This document shows, one piece after another, positions 1 through 9,429 of a stretch of 17,189 bases of DNA. The DNA lies in NCBI GenBank assembly GCA_002751075.1, contig NAOQ01000208.1, positions 73,245 to 90,433 of the forward strand, read 5' to 3'. Every line of letters starts with the position of its first letter. Position 1 is the first letter of the stretch. The DNA is from Ichthyophonus hoferi. Lineage: Eukaryota > Opisthokonta > Ichthyosporea > Ichthyophonida > Ichthyophonidae. Below the pieces are notes generated by a model, which was given only the letters and a program-made list of their open reading frames with translations, ran no database searches and had not been told where the DNA came from. A program made the position numbers and the translations under genes.

Positions 1-328
1 GTAGATTCAAATGGGGGAAGGGAAAGGGTCCTTTTATTCGTGTATGGGCCGAACTTATTATAAGATGTATTAGTAGATATCATAAAGGTTGAAAATTCTA
101 TGTATATATAATAATTCATTCAATACTGTATAGAGTCATAGTTATTCTACAGTTCCCGAACATGTCTTACTTATATTTTGACCTTCGCACTTGCAAATAT
201 GAAGCCATTTTTTACCATCCAATTACTTATTTTTTATATTCAAATAATTTTAATTACTTTTCGGCGTTTAATGAATCTTGGTACTTCATTTTGCATCCTA
301 ATTAAACACAAACAAGGACAGGAAGAGA
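1..328. other. Window-edge sequence, content unknown
   Basis: The first 60 bases are clearly richer in G+C than what follows and stay open in one + frame for 20 codons before a TAA at about 61-63 (ending ..FVYGPNLL). A second + frame, ending ..ISRYHKG, stays open to about base 90. This could be the tail of a gene entering from the left or an exon of it, but no splice site or motif fixes the frame. From about 90 to 328 the sequence is plain AT-rich DNA with nothing I can name. Confidence 0.2.
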
Positions 329-380
329 ATGGATGTTGAGTTCAGGGAAAGGCCTCAATTTGATATTATTATCCAGAACT
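329..380 (+). CDS. Tentative first exon of the tandem CBM20 gene
   Basis: An ATG at 329 opens a short frame beginning MDVEFRERPQFDIIIQN, followed by a possible donor GTAAAA at 381 that leaves one base of a codon. The segment FDIIIQN has the same pattern as VTFEVKN, the first strand of the downstream CBM20 domain (hydrophobic strand, then N). That is why I take it as a candidate start of the first CBM20 domain. If the donor is not used, the frame closes at TAG 401-403. The phase does not fit directly to the next candidate exon, so an exon is missing between them or one of the two is wrong. The call rests on pattern and position only. Confidence 0.3.
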
Positions 381-776
381 GTAAAATAGAAGAAAAGGAT
401 TAGGTTTTGTTTTTGCTCAAAGTATTACAGCACAATCAGTTTTTATCATAGTGGTGACGTAGTTTGATTCAGTACAAGTAAAGTAAAATAGACACTCTTC
501 GTTAGGCTGATTTAAGCATGATTATCAATCAATGGTGGAGTGGAGTATGAGGATAGCATAAGCGGGCCTGTAAATGACATTTATTGCAGCCTAGTACAAT
601 ATACAGATAGATAGCATATATATATTATTAGCAACAATAAGCTAATATTCTATTAATGAAATAGCTTAATAAGTGATTCTCGATTCTCAAAGGTAGCCCT
701 AAATTAGAACATGTTTTCCTAGAACAGTGCTTAATCTACTTTAGGAACGCATAAAAGACAATGGTTTATTGTACAG

Positions 777-858
777 TACATATAATTTTATTATTATTGG
801 ATTGGGGGAAACAGTAAATTTTGAACATATCAATATGAAGATCTTACATCCGCCATAT
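777..858 (+). CDS. Tentative exon in the first CBM20 domain
   Basis: The frame containing YNFIIIGLGET is open from 745 to a TAG at 916-918. Two acceptor-like sites lie at its left (ctactttag before 745, ttattgtacag before 777). Two donors that would leave phase 0, as the firm exon at 1195 requires, lie at 814 (GTAAAT) and 859 (GTACAT). YNFIIIG lines up with NYYVVG of the second CBM20, the strand before its LGxW motif, and the spacing to the firm WEPGPDN motif is about right if the whole open frame is counted. The LGxW tryptophan is not visible here. ATT-rich DNA produces I-rich peptides by chance, so this is weak; the start and end given are one of several options. Confidence 0.25.
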
Positions 859-1194
859 GTACATCTACCTGATACGTCAGCCATTAAAACCCTACATACT
901 AATTTAAATAAGTCTTAGAATTAATCATAAATAAACTGATCTCTTGAAATACGACAATGATGATAAGATTAAATTAAAAATTAAGCCAATAGTAACTAAT
1001 ATATAAATCCAGAGCTGTTTTATTTTCTGGTTAGTTTTTAGACTTGTATCTACTACAGATATTACTTTCTCCCAGTGTTTTAGACAAAGTTTTTTTCTAC
1101 CTTCTTATAAATAACGGTATTAGGCCTAATTGATTCTGGCAGTTAGTCTGAGAAACCATATAGTATTCTATATTTAAAACAAGTATAATTACAG

Positions 1195-4100
1195 ATTGTT
1201 GGATTCTCAAGTTGTAGTGTACATACTAAGTTGTACTGGGAGCCTGGACCAGATAATTTTATAAAATTAAAAATTGGGTTCCATGGGACTACTGACATCA
1301 GACAGAAGTTGGGAGAACAGGTAATTTTTGGTTTATTTTTTTTGAAATGATATGACATAGTACGTTTTTACTCTATACAGCATCTCTTTTTTACTTTCCT
1401 TAGGTTGTAGAGTAAATAATTTTACGTTCTTGACTTGTCCTGTAGTACTAGCCTCCCTATACACCTTTGTTTCTCCATACATACCATGCATAATATATAA
1501 TATATATATATTAATCTATGTATACATGTAATAGTGTTTGAATTAATTTATTAGATTAACGCAAAAAATCAAAAATCACTTTTTTTGAATTTTGCTTTGT
1601 TTTCTCTTTGGTTTAGTTTTTAATGTATATGCCACTGCCTGGATTTCCTGTTTTGAAACTAAGAGTAACATATTATTACTTTCATTATAACAGAGAGCCA
1701 CTTACGTCACATTTGAGGTGAAAAACGGGATTTCCAAACCTGGTATGAATTACTATGTAGTGGGAAATAGACATGAGCTAGGACACTGGAGCCTTGAAAA
1801 GGCTCTACCACTGATATCTACACAACATTCATTATGGGTAAAGGAAGGTATGCTCATATGTATTGTTCAATAATGATTTACATTGAACGAGGGCAGTTAT
1901 ATATGTATAAGTGTACGTATTTAAATAGCTTGGGGTATGACTAATGAACATAATTTATATAAATTTACACATACGTACATATTTGTAGATGTATATCTAT
2001 TTAACTCCGTGGTTACGCCAGATTAGACAGGTATACATGGGTTTGCAATTTACAAGGTGATAATTATTTTGACATTGTATTATCAAGAACTATTGTGGTT
2101 GTACACATATTACTTAAGTTTTATTGATTTCTCTTTGGTAATCCCATCATAAAAGGTTCATGTTTAAGCTTTTCATTTTACTTAAATGGTATTTTGATTT
2201 TTTATCTTATATTTTCTATCCCAATCCTATACAAATATCTTATAATTTATTTGATTACCATTACATACCCTCTTCCTTCTCCCTTAAATTATTTTGATTC
2301 TAATAACCCTTTCATTCCATTTTTTATATGTGATATCTAATAATTAATATACGCAGCTTTTACAATATATTGTATTGGATGAACAGCCACCGTATATATA
2401 TAGGTTTCTTCTTTAAAGATAAAACATAATTTATTATTGTATTAAACTCAAAAGATTTATAACAAAGAAAATAGCAAGTATGATCAACTGATAGAATTAT
2501 TGTGTTATTCACAATTACAAGAGAAAAAAATAAACAATCACTGTACTATTATGTACTATGGTTTTCTTTTTAAGAAGAGATTTCTAATTTGACTCCAGAT
2601 TGAAATAAGTTTTAAAACTTTTAATGGAAAGGCCATATAAAACATATTCTTCAAATAGAAATTTTTTCTTAAAACCCTTTATAAAAACAATATGACAATC
2701 GCCATGCAAACAGGATACAGTCTTGTAGTTGTAGTATAATGAAATGGTGATGTCTTTTGAAAGATTGCCACTGTATAGTATTAATATTCAGATGTCTATA
2801 TACTATTATATATTTTCACTTTTTTCTAATATACTCTAACCCCTTGTAACATAGTTTTGTTTATAAAACATGACTTACATTTTATTAGAAGTTAATGATC
2901 CGATACGTTTATGCATGCATCACATAGTAGTATCCTACACATTTAAGTCATGCTATTTCTCCCACATAGCAATTAAAAAAATGTAGTTACACATACATAA
3001 AAGTATTTATTTATGAATCTATATAGAGTCATTTAATTACATATATATATATAGTCAGTTTTTATACTAATATAAATCCATCCCTGTCACATAAAACCAT
3101 ACACATAGATGTTAAAATTAAAAACAGTTATAAAGATGAGATCGAATGGAAAGCTGTGTGGATGGATGACTACAAGAACCTTGACACTGCCATCTACCAG
3201 CCTGGATATAATAACCACCTAATTATTCATGACCGCTATAATAGGACCACTTGTGATTTAGATGATGTAAGACCGGGTTGAATTTGGTTAACACATAATC
3301 ACGCGCACAGACATATATATACTTGTTTTTTTTCTTTGTTTTTTGTTTTTGTTTTTGACACTAACTACTTGGGCTAACATAAATATATATAATACCATTA
3401 ATACATCCTTTTTTTTAACTATAATAGATTATACATTATAAATACATTCTTATGGGGTAGATATACCCCTATATTCTCATATATATTACTATAAACACAG
3501 GATTATCTTTTCGCATATAGAGTTAATATTATTATTTTTAAATAAATATAGTACATATACACTATATATATACGCACTCTTTATTTCTTTATTTTATTAA
3601 TCAAAATTTGCATAAATATGTAGACTACATAGAATAATATTATAATAACATATAAACATTAAAATACTACATTTTTATATATATTAAGCGTCATACATAC
3701 AATGTATATAAGCATCAAAGTTTGAGTAGAAGCAATGCCAAAATTTTGTCTTGTTGTTATTATGAAAAATATAATGGCAGAAAGAAATATTGAATACATG
3801 ACCATCAAAGATAGAAAGGAAGACAGGGTGTATTTGTAAACAAAAAAAAATAAAAAAAGTTAAATTGATCTACATTTTCTGACAAAAACAGTAACACTAA
3901 TTTGGGATTTTAATACCAATATATATATATATATATTAGTCTATATTAATAGTTAAATAAAATGCAGATAAGACATATACTAGCTAACCAGAGAAGACTA
4001 TAATAAATATAAACATAATAAAAATATTAGTAGTTACCAATTATTATCCAAAAGATACAGTCCAGGAAGCATCATTGCTGTACAGACATACATTTAAAGT

Positions 4101-4496
4101 AATTTAAACGCAGATTGTAGTTTTAATCAATTTTTCTCTTCATAATAAATTATCTCTATTTTTTTGAGTATAATTCTAGAAAAAAAAAAGGTTCTTAAAT
4201 AAATATAAACAACGTAAATGCAAAAATTACAAGGCATTATCCCTGACCAATTTTCCCCTCATATTAATACTCTTAAATATACATATGCATGGGCATATTG
4301 GCACATGATACTCTAGATACTTGTGAATGAAGTCGAATTCCTGCGTCAAAAGGTTGTTCTATTGAAGGAAACGATGGATACTACCAAGTGTAGAAATCAA
4401 GGGAAAAACTCAGAGGATAACAATGGAAATTGCAATTGTGAAGAGAGTGACGAAGGGTTTGCTAGTGGAGATACTGCTATACAATGCCCTGTGTGA
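1195..4496 (+). CDS. Tandem CBM20 starch/glycogen-binding protein with coiled-coil tail (3' four exons)
   Basis: Four exons join in consistent phase: 1195-1320, 1694-1847, 3109-3266 and 4317-4496 (TGA 4494-4496), giving 205 residues. Exon 1 carries LYWEPGPDN, the typical end of a CBM20 carbohydrate-binding module. The next two exons hold a second, complete CBM20: VTFEVKN, then YYVVGN, LGHW, LW about 14 residues before IEWKAVW, and YQPGYNN. CBM20 domains grip alpha-glucans with two aromatics. In copy 2 these are the W of LGHW and the Y of YQPG, where most members have W; copy 1 keeps W. The last exon has a short heptad-like helix (VEFLRQKVVLLKE) and then a polar tail rich in N, E and C (CNCEESDEG) ending QCPV. 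No catalytic domain follows, so this looks like an adaptor or scaffold for glycogen or starch, not an enzyme. The long plant enzyme DPE2 also has two CBM20 domains, but the stop here excludes its glucanotransferase part unless this exon is alternative. The N-terminus is not settled. Exon edges are inferred from phase and splice sites. Confidence 0.8.
1848..3108 (+). other. Intron 2 of the CBM20 gene
   Basis: A 1261-base intron with donor GTATGC and acceptor acacatag; codon phase 1 (G|AT gives Asp). Contents are AT-rich with short TA runs (near 2392 and 3043). I saw no exon-like stretch that also fits the phase. An open stretch near 2889-2985 begins EVNDPIRLCM and could be read in phase, but it has no matching donor and would disrupt the CBM20 fold. 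Confidence 0.6.
3267..4316 (+). other. Intron 3 of the CBM20 gene
   Basis: A 1050-base intron with donor GTAAGA and acceptor actctag; phase 0. It holds a T-rich tract (about 3325-3357), a TA run (about 3919-3938) and otherwise AT-rich unique sequence. A short frame around 3773-3838 (ending DRKEDRVYL) has an acceptor-like cag before it, but nothing shows that it is used. Confidence 0.6.
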
Positions 4497-4646
4497 AAAT
4501 ATACTTTAAAAACACGTTAGTTATTTATATGGATAAGAGAATATAATACATGCATAGTATAGACAGTATATAGAGCAATACTAGCTTGAGTGAAAAAGCA
4601 ATTGAGTATATGAAATTGAAATTTCAGCATGAGAAAATCATCTGAA

Positions 4647-4652
4647 AATAAA
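4647..4652 (+). terminator. Possible polyadenylation signal of the CBM20 gene
   Basis: AATAAA lies about 150 bases past the stop codon. A second AATAAA lies near 4696. In DNA this rich in A and T the hexamer arises often, so position is the only support. Confidence 0.35.
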
Positions 4653-5259
4653 CGATTTATATATAAAAAAGGGAGACTTCGACATGTATATGGTAAATAA
4701 AAAGAATTGCCTATTGTTTTTCTAGGATATTGCCCTTATTATCTTAAATCATTCTCACCAATATTATGAGGCTAACGCTAAATTTTATTTGAAAAAAGTT
4801 TGGAACATACGTTATGACTTAGTGTTAGTTCTTTACTGTGTAATTTATTAAAATTAATACACGCGGCCACATTGTATAATGAATTGAATAATTGACTGTT
4901 AGATTAGTTACTCAGCAACTGAATCTTGATTGATCATGATAGGTGACTAGTACTTTGCTAGACTGTAGGGGCAGGCTTACACTAATTCAATATTTTCAAG
5001 AGCAGAAAAAATACATGAGATAGTACGATCTACTAACTTATTCCAAGGTTAATGTTTAATATTAATAAATATGCAAGACTAAGGGTCTGTGGTGTATGCA
5101 GGTATAAAGATTTTTATATTTATGCATTAACTTTTAACCTTATAAGAGTTTAGTTTATCCCAAAGACCTATCTAGATATCTAAAAGAATAATATAAGAAG
5201 AGCGTTTGCATGTGTATGATTTTCATGTTAACTAATAATAGAAAGTTGTATTGATGCCA

Positions 5260-5490
5260 TTATTATTAGTATTAGCAATATTATTATTAGTGTTAGTAAT
5301 ATTATTGATAGGGCTAATAATAATGTTATTAGTGTTAGTAATGATAGTAATATTGTTGACAATATGATAATTAGTGTTACTAGTATTATTATTAGAGCTA
5401 GTAATATTATTATTATTGTTAGTAATATTATTATTATGCTAGCAGTATCGTTATTGGTGTTAGTAATATTATTAACAAGGTTAGTAATTT
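5260..5490. repeat. Degenerate TTATTATTAG satellite (left arm)
   Basis: An imperfect satellite of ATT triplets broken regularly by AGT/GTTAG, with recurring words such as GTTAGTAATATT. The + strand is T-rich. The interruptions are frequent, so it is an old, mutated array and not a fresh microsatellite. Its translations are low-complexity I/V strings. Confidence 0.85.
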
Positions 5491-5562
5491 CAATGTGATG
5501 ATTCTTAATGCATTTATTTGTATTGGTAAATTATTGCCCAGATATGCATAAACAAAAATGAT

Positions 5563-5589
5563 ATTATTGGTATTAATGCTACCAATAAT
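5563..5589. repeat. Perfect 10-bp inverted repeat between two satellite arms
   Basis: ATTATTGGTA (5563-5572) and TACCAATAAT (5580-5589) are exact reverse complements around a 7-base loop. The hairpin sits where the T-rich ATT array to its left gives way to the A-rich AAT array to its right. Confidence 0.8.
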
Positions 5590-5679
5590 AACCATAATAA
5601 TAATAATAATAATAACAATAATAACAATAATATTAAAAATAGTAATAATACCAATAATCATAATAAGAATATAAATAAT
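5580..5679. repeat. AAT satellite (right arm)
   Basis: A run of AAT triplets with ACC and AAC interruptions. It is the complement in composition of the left array, so the two arms form a large imperfect inverted repeat. Confidence 0.8.
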
Positions 5680-6239
5680 GTGTATTATTACTTTTAACTG
5701 AACCCTAGTTCATTACTAGCTTGACATTGTTATTCTATGAGCATACACTACAAACAAAACCTACAATATAAAGTACAACAGTTATGTGTAATAAACAATA
5801 ATAGGGCTGACGTAAATGCCAATACAATGTCATACTATCAAGAAAAACACTGTTATATTTTATTATTAAAAGCATATTATTATATCAGCCAGTCACACTT
5901 ATATAGTCAATAATATACAGGTTGTAGTGTATAGTTTACATCATTTTCCACGCTTAACGTAGAGCTCCTAACCTCAGTTCTACTCATACATGTCTATAAT
6001 ATTACTAACCTATCTAGTGATATGAGAACGTCAGGACCAGTAATAGCCTTTAACTGCGAGGTGAAGCAATTCTATACACGATAAACAAAGCAGGTAATTA
6101 ATGGAAACTACTACCAATGTAGTAAATAACTGTGTATATAACCTATTATATTTATTAATAATAAGGCATAGGCTAAAAAGTCAATATAGGCCATTGTAAA
6201 GCCATTATACAACATGGTGTTTTGCAGTTGTGCATATAT

Positions 6240-6266
6240 GTTAGGTAGGTTAGGTAGGTAGATAGA
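6240..6266. repeat. GTTAG/GTAG short tandem run
   Basis: A short run of GTTAG and GTAG units about 300 bases before the glutaredoxin-like gene. It is too short and irregular to be telomeric. Confidence 0.6.
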
Positions 6267-6573
6267 TTGGAATATAGAAATGATAAATTATACACTTACC
6301 GCCTATCGATCTAGAATGCCATGCCGTGAATAGTAAGAGAACTATAAGGATTATTGATTAATCAATCGTTCTAGTATAGATTTTATATATATATTATTTG
6401 CTATATTGTACATATTTATATATATTATATATTGTATATGCGCAAAATTTTGGGTTGGAAACCAGAAGTATATAGTATAAAATAATTTAATTAGAACGAG
6501 GAAGCGGTAAGGACAACCGGACCTTGTTCGAACAGTAAAGAGAAGTCCTCCTATATAGAGTAGTGCTAGTAAC

Positions 6574-7563
6574 ATGGCAGGAATGACACAGCTTCCACGG
6601 CTTACACTATATAGTAAGGTGTGTGCGTGTAGACATTGGTTGGACGTATATGTTTTATATTAACCCCCATATTCAAATTATATATATTTACCCTTGACTA
6701 CATCACTGGATGCCCCTCACCATCTTGTAGGGATTATCAAAATGTAAGTTATAGTAAGGTGCTAGGTGCTCCAAAAGGGGTTATAATCCGAATATATATA
6801 CCACATGCAGGACAAGTGAAGAACAACTACGGTGGTTGGGCTAACATGACCAGATGTAAATAGAATAACATCACTTACAACCCACCCTGTATTACAGGCA
6901 GGAACCTGCTCCCTCTGTGATATTGCGAAGGAGGTTCTACAAAGACTGCGACCAAAGGCAGTATTATTTATTATCTCACTGCAGGCCTCTCACTTTCTAC
7001 CTTATTAATACATATAAAGTCAGCCCATATCTGTTTATTTGCCTTACTATTATTCTTGTTATGTCCTTTCATCATTCTTTCTACTATTTCTCCAACATGT
7101 CTAGTTAGTTACATCTTTAGTTTCTCAGCAGGCTAGGTATTTTACCTGTTGCCCGTATTCCTATCTTCCAGCATTCTCTTTCTTTAAAGCCCTCTCTTAT
7201 TCTTTACGTTAATAACTATCCGCCCTATATATTTATTATTACTGTAATGTACCACTTCAACCTATAAAACCCATAACACAGCAGGTAACTCTATTCGTAA
7301 TCATAAGCCTTATGATATTATAAATTAATATTCTTTCCCTTGCCTTCGCCTAGCTCCCTCACAGACTAGAGGTGGTAGATATCACTCTACAAGAGAACAA
7401 GGTATGGTACGATAGGTACAGGTATGATATACCAGTACTGCACCTGGAAGGGGAGGAGATTATGAAACACAGAATAAACACTGCAAGGCTGAAAGAATTG
7501 TTGGAGCCATACTACAAAGGGGAGCAACAACCAAAGGAGATCATGGAACATAGATTGCCTTGA
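6574..7563 (+). CDS. C5orf63: Glutaredoxin-like protein, C5orf63/YDR286C type (DUF836), complete
   Basis: Three phase-0 exons, 6574-6618, 6898-6960 and 7354-7563 (TGA 7561-7563), make a 105-residue thioredoxin-fold protein, the usual size of this small family. Exon 1 gives the first strand, LTLYSK. Exon 2 gives TCSLCDIAKEVL, with the redox pair Cys19-x-x-Cys22 and the family-typical CD. Exon 3 gives LEVVDITLQEN, then WYDRYRYDIPVLHLEG with the cis-proline (Pro63) of the thioredoxin fold, HRIN, and an amphipathic last helix (LKELLEPYY). Human C5orf63 has the same WYxRYxxDIP and HRxN signatures, from memory. Family members are presumed thiol-disulphide oxidoreductases, and their substrate is not established. 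The start is the first ATG giving a complete beta strand, and no mitochondrial leader is seen. The acceptor for exon 3 is taken at 7353 (ccttcgcctag) because the next AG, at 7364, would break the frame. The gene stands alone, with a polyadenylation signal 80 bases downstream. Confidence 0.93.
6619..6897 (+). other. Intron 1 of the glutaredoxin-like gene
   Basis: A 279-base intron with donor GTGTGT and acceptor ctgtattacag; phase 0. A 75-codon open stretch lies inside it, with no recognisable protein features and no fit to the family. Confidence 0.85.
6961..7353 (+). other. Intron 2 of the glutaredoxin-like gene
   Basis: A 393-base intron with donor GTATTA and a strong pyrimidine-rich acceptor, tgccttcgcctag; phase 0. 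The rest is pyrimidine-rich, AT-rich sequence with nothing further recognised. Confidence 0.85.
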
Positions 7564-7642
7564 TACATAATACATATCACTGTGAAATAAGGAATACTTA
7601 GATATACATATAGATAACCCTAGACATTCCGGAAACCCTTTT

Positions 7643-7648
7643 AATAAA
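7643..7648 (+). terminator. Polyadenylation signal of the glutaredoxin-like gene
   Basis: AATAAA lies 80 bases after the stop codon. It is followed about 35 to 50 bases later by a G/T-rich stretch (ttcttggtggtctcgggttc, near 7684-7703), the arrangement expected for cleavage and polyadenylation in animals and their relatives. Confidence 0.65.
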
Positions 7649-8001
7649 TATCTTTTCCAGCTATTTATTATATAATTATAAATGTTCTTGGTGGTCTCGG
7701 GTTCACACATACATTATTATGTTACTACCGTTTATCTCTCGCTTTGAAGCCTGTGCCTCTCTTTTTTTTATTTCTGCGTTGTAAAATGATTTTATCTGTA
7801 CCAATATATACATATATAGATATATATATTGTACATGTAAGAAACGGGTACGCGTAGATATGGAAAGAGAAAAGGAAAAAAGAACGGGAGGGTGAAAAAT
7901 AAACACTAATAAAGGGAGTTGAGGGCCGTGTTTAATAAAGAGCTAATAGTATATATGTGATATATATTATATTATATTAAAGTAGGTAGTGAAATTACTC
8001 T

Positions 8002-8028
8002 ATTATTATTATTATTATTATTATTATT
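8002..8028. repeat. (ATT)9 microsatellite
   Basis: An uninterrupted run of ATT triplets, about nine units, and therefore probably length-variable between individuals. Confidence 0.95.
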
Positions 8029-8060
8029 GCTTGATAGAAATATTAGGTAATAGACAATGA

Positions 8061-8370
8061 ATATAGGTATAAGGTATATTGGTGTACGGCTGTAAGGTAT
8101 ATAGGCACATAGTTATAAGGTATATAAATATAAAGTACATAGCTATATAGGCATATAGGTATATAAGTATAAAGTATATAGGCATATAAGTCTAAGGTGT
8201 AAGGTATATATAAGGTATCTAGATAGGTATATGGGCATAAGGTATATTAGGTATATAGGTATAAAGTGTATATGTGTAGGATATATAGGTATAGGTTATA
8301 TAAGTATAAGATACATCGGTATGAGGTATATTAGTGCACAGGTGTAAGGTATATATATATATATATATGT
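8061..8370. repeat. Degenerate GGTATAT/GGCATAT satellite
   Basis: About 300 bases built from words such as ATAAGGTATAT and ATAGGCATAT, with a variable unit of roughly 10 to 20 bases, ending in a pure TA run (8350-8368). There is no coding sense. Confidence 0.8.
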
Positions 8371-8600
8371 GCATATATAATACAACTTATAGCTTATAAT
8401 TGTCTGTTATTTCTACACCACCTACTCTTTATTTGGTATTGGTTCCTCTAAAATACAATATCTAATATCTATTCAACACTGCAAGATTATAGTTTTAGAA
8501 GTATAATATTATAATAAAATGACAACTAAAATTAAGCAGAAAGCTAGAATATATAATTCAATAGAAAATAAAAATATAATTAATAGACATCTAACGAAAT

Positions 8601-8770
8601 ATAATTAATTAATTAAACATAAAACAAATAAATAAATAAACATAAATAAACAGTTAGATAAGCAATTGGATAGATAGATGAATAAATAGATATAGATATA
8701 AATAAGTAGATGGCTCAATAGATTGAGAAATAAGTAGGGAAATAGATAAATAAACGCATAAATAAACAAA
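8601..8770. repeat. AAATA/GATA-type degenerate repeats
   Basis: A stretch rich in AAATA, AATAAATAGAT and GATA words, A-rich on the + strand and much interrupted. Confidence 0.75.
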
Positions 8771-8795
8771 TTACCTATGCATAATGAGGATTATT

Positions 8796-8816
8796 GATAT
8801 ATATATATATATATAT
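8796..8816. repeat. (TA)n microsatellite
   Basis: A pure TA dinucleotide run of about ten units. Similar short runs occur at about 3919-3938 and 8350-8368. Confidence 0.9.
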
Positions 8817-9098
8817 TAATTTCTAGACTGCTTAATCAAACTTTTTAATCTTAGATCTAATTATTAATTCAACAACAACTGGTACCCAAATTAATCCCAG
8901 TCAATCAGTACCTCGATCACTAACTTCTATTCAATCACTCATTATCTGAATGAGCAAGAGGACCCTAAATTGTTTTTCGAGTTTAATAGTATTCTAACCT
9001 CTATATACTATATACCACTATATACCGTTGTTAGGTTTTGTCTCCCATTATAGCCTGTCTTATCTCTCCATGCCCGCCGGATCCTTCTGCCTTCACAG

Positions 9099-9176
9099 GC
9101 TATAGTGTATTGTGAACAGAGGGTTGGCTATGAGCTACAAGGAGGACTTGAACGAGTGTGTGATTTTTACCGGTGA
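9099..9176 (+). CDS. Orphan exon-like segment, product unknown
   Basis: A very strong acceptor (atccttctgccttcacag) is followed by 25 sense codons and a TGA at 9174-9176. The peptide contains CEQRVGYELQGGL and ends CDFYR, a varied, soluble-protein composition unlike the surrounding AT repeats. It could be the last exon of a gene whose other exons I cannot find. Alternatively it could end at a donor CG|GTGATT (9173) and be an early or untranslated exon of the zinc-transporter gene, though the phase does not fit that gene's next coding exon. I do not recognise the protein. A second frame with an ATG (starting MSYKEDLNECVIF) is also open, so the frame is uncertain. Confidence 0.35.
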   Translation, partial: AIVYCEQRVGYELQGGLERVCDFYR

Positions 9177-9429
9177 TTTATGTTGACATTAGTATATATT
9201 ATTAGTCATATTCCGTATTTCTTTATTTTACCGTATACACAATTAGCAATATTGCAGACAGTAACTTGCTACTGTCCTTTATCATCTCTACTTCTAAACA
9301 CATTTTATATCACTACTTTCCAAACCCGTATTTATATCTTCTGGCGTTATAACATACACACATACTATACTTTTTGATAGTCTATGACTAGCTCAGCTCC
9401 AGTGTATATATATGAGAGTACAGGCCCCT

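Larger units (their letters stand above)
4497..6573. other. Intergenic region between the CBM20 and glutaredoxin-like genes
   Basis: About 2 kb without recognisable genes on either strand. It contains the candidate polyadenylation signal near 4647, the ATT/AAT satellite arms and hairpin at 5260-5679, a short GGTTA/GGTA run at 6240-6266 and several TA-rich stretches (6375-6440). The last 100 bases should hold the promoter and leader of the glutaredoxin-like gene, but I cannot point to a TATA box or initiator with confidence because TATA strings are everywhere. Confidence 0.6.
7564..9098. other. Repeat-rich intergenic region
   Basis: After the 3' end of the glutaredoxin-like gene this stretch is mostly simple and degenerate repeats, listed separately. 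The unique parts (7700-7990, 8370-8600, 8820-9060) show no splice-consistent coding segment. An imperfect TA-rich palindrome lies near 7802-7836. Open frames on both strands here are low-complexity or lack protein character. Confidence 0.6.

Noticed and set aside
3773-3838. Extra exon in intron 3 of the CBM20 gene
   Set aside because: It has only a weak acceptor, its frame ends in TAA, and the flanking exons already join in phase 0.
5434-5661. Minus-strand hydrophobic open frame resembling a membrane peptide
   Set aside because: It is the translation of the AAT/ATT satellite arms.
6240-6266. Interstitial telomere repeat
   Set aside because: The GTTAG/GTAG units are too few and irregular and do not match TTAGGG in phase.
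6636-6863. 75-codon + frame after the first glutaredoxin-like exon
   Set aside because: Exons 1, 2 and 3 join without it to give a full-length family member; the peptide shows no domain.
7387-7710. 107-codon minus-strand frame
   Set aside because: It is the antisense shadow of the third glutaredoxin-like exon.
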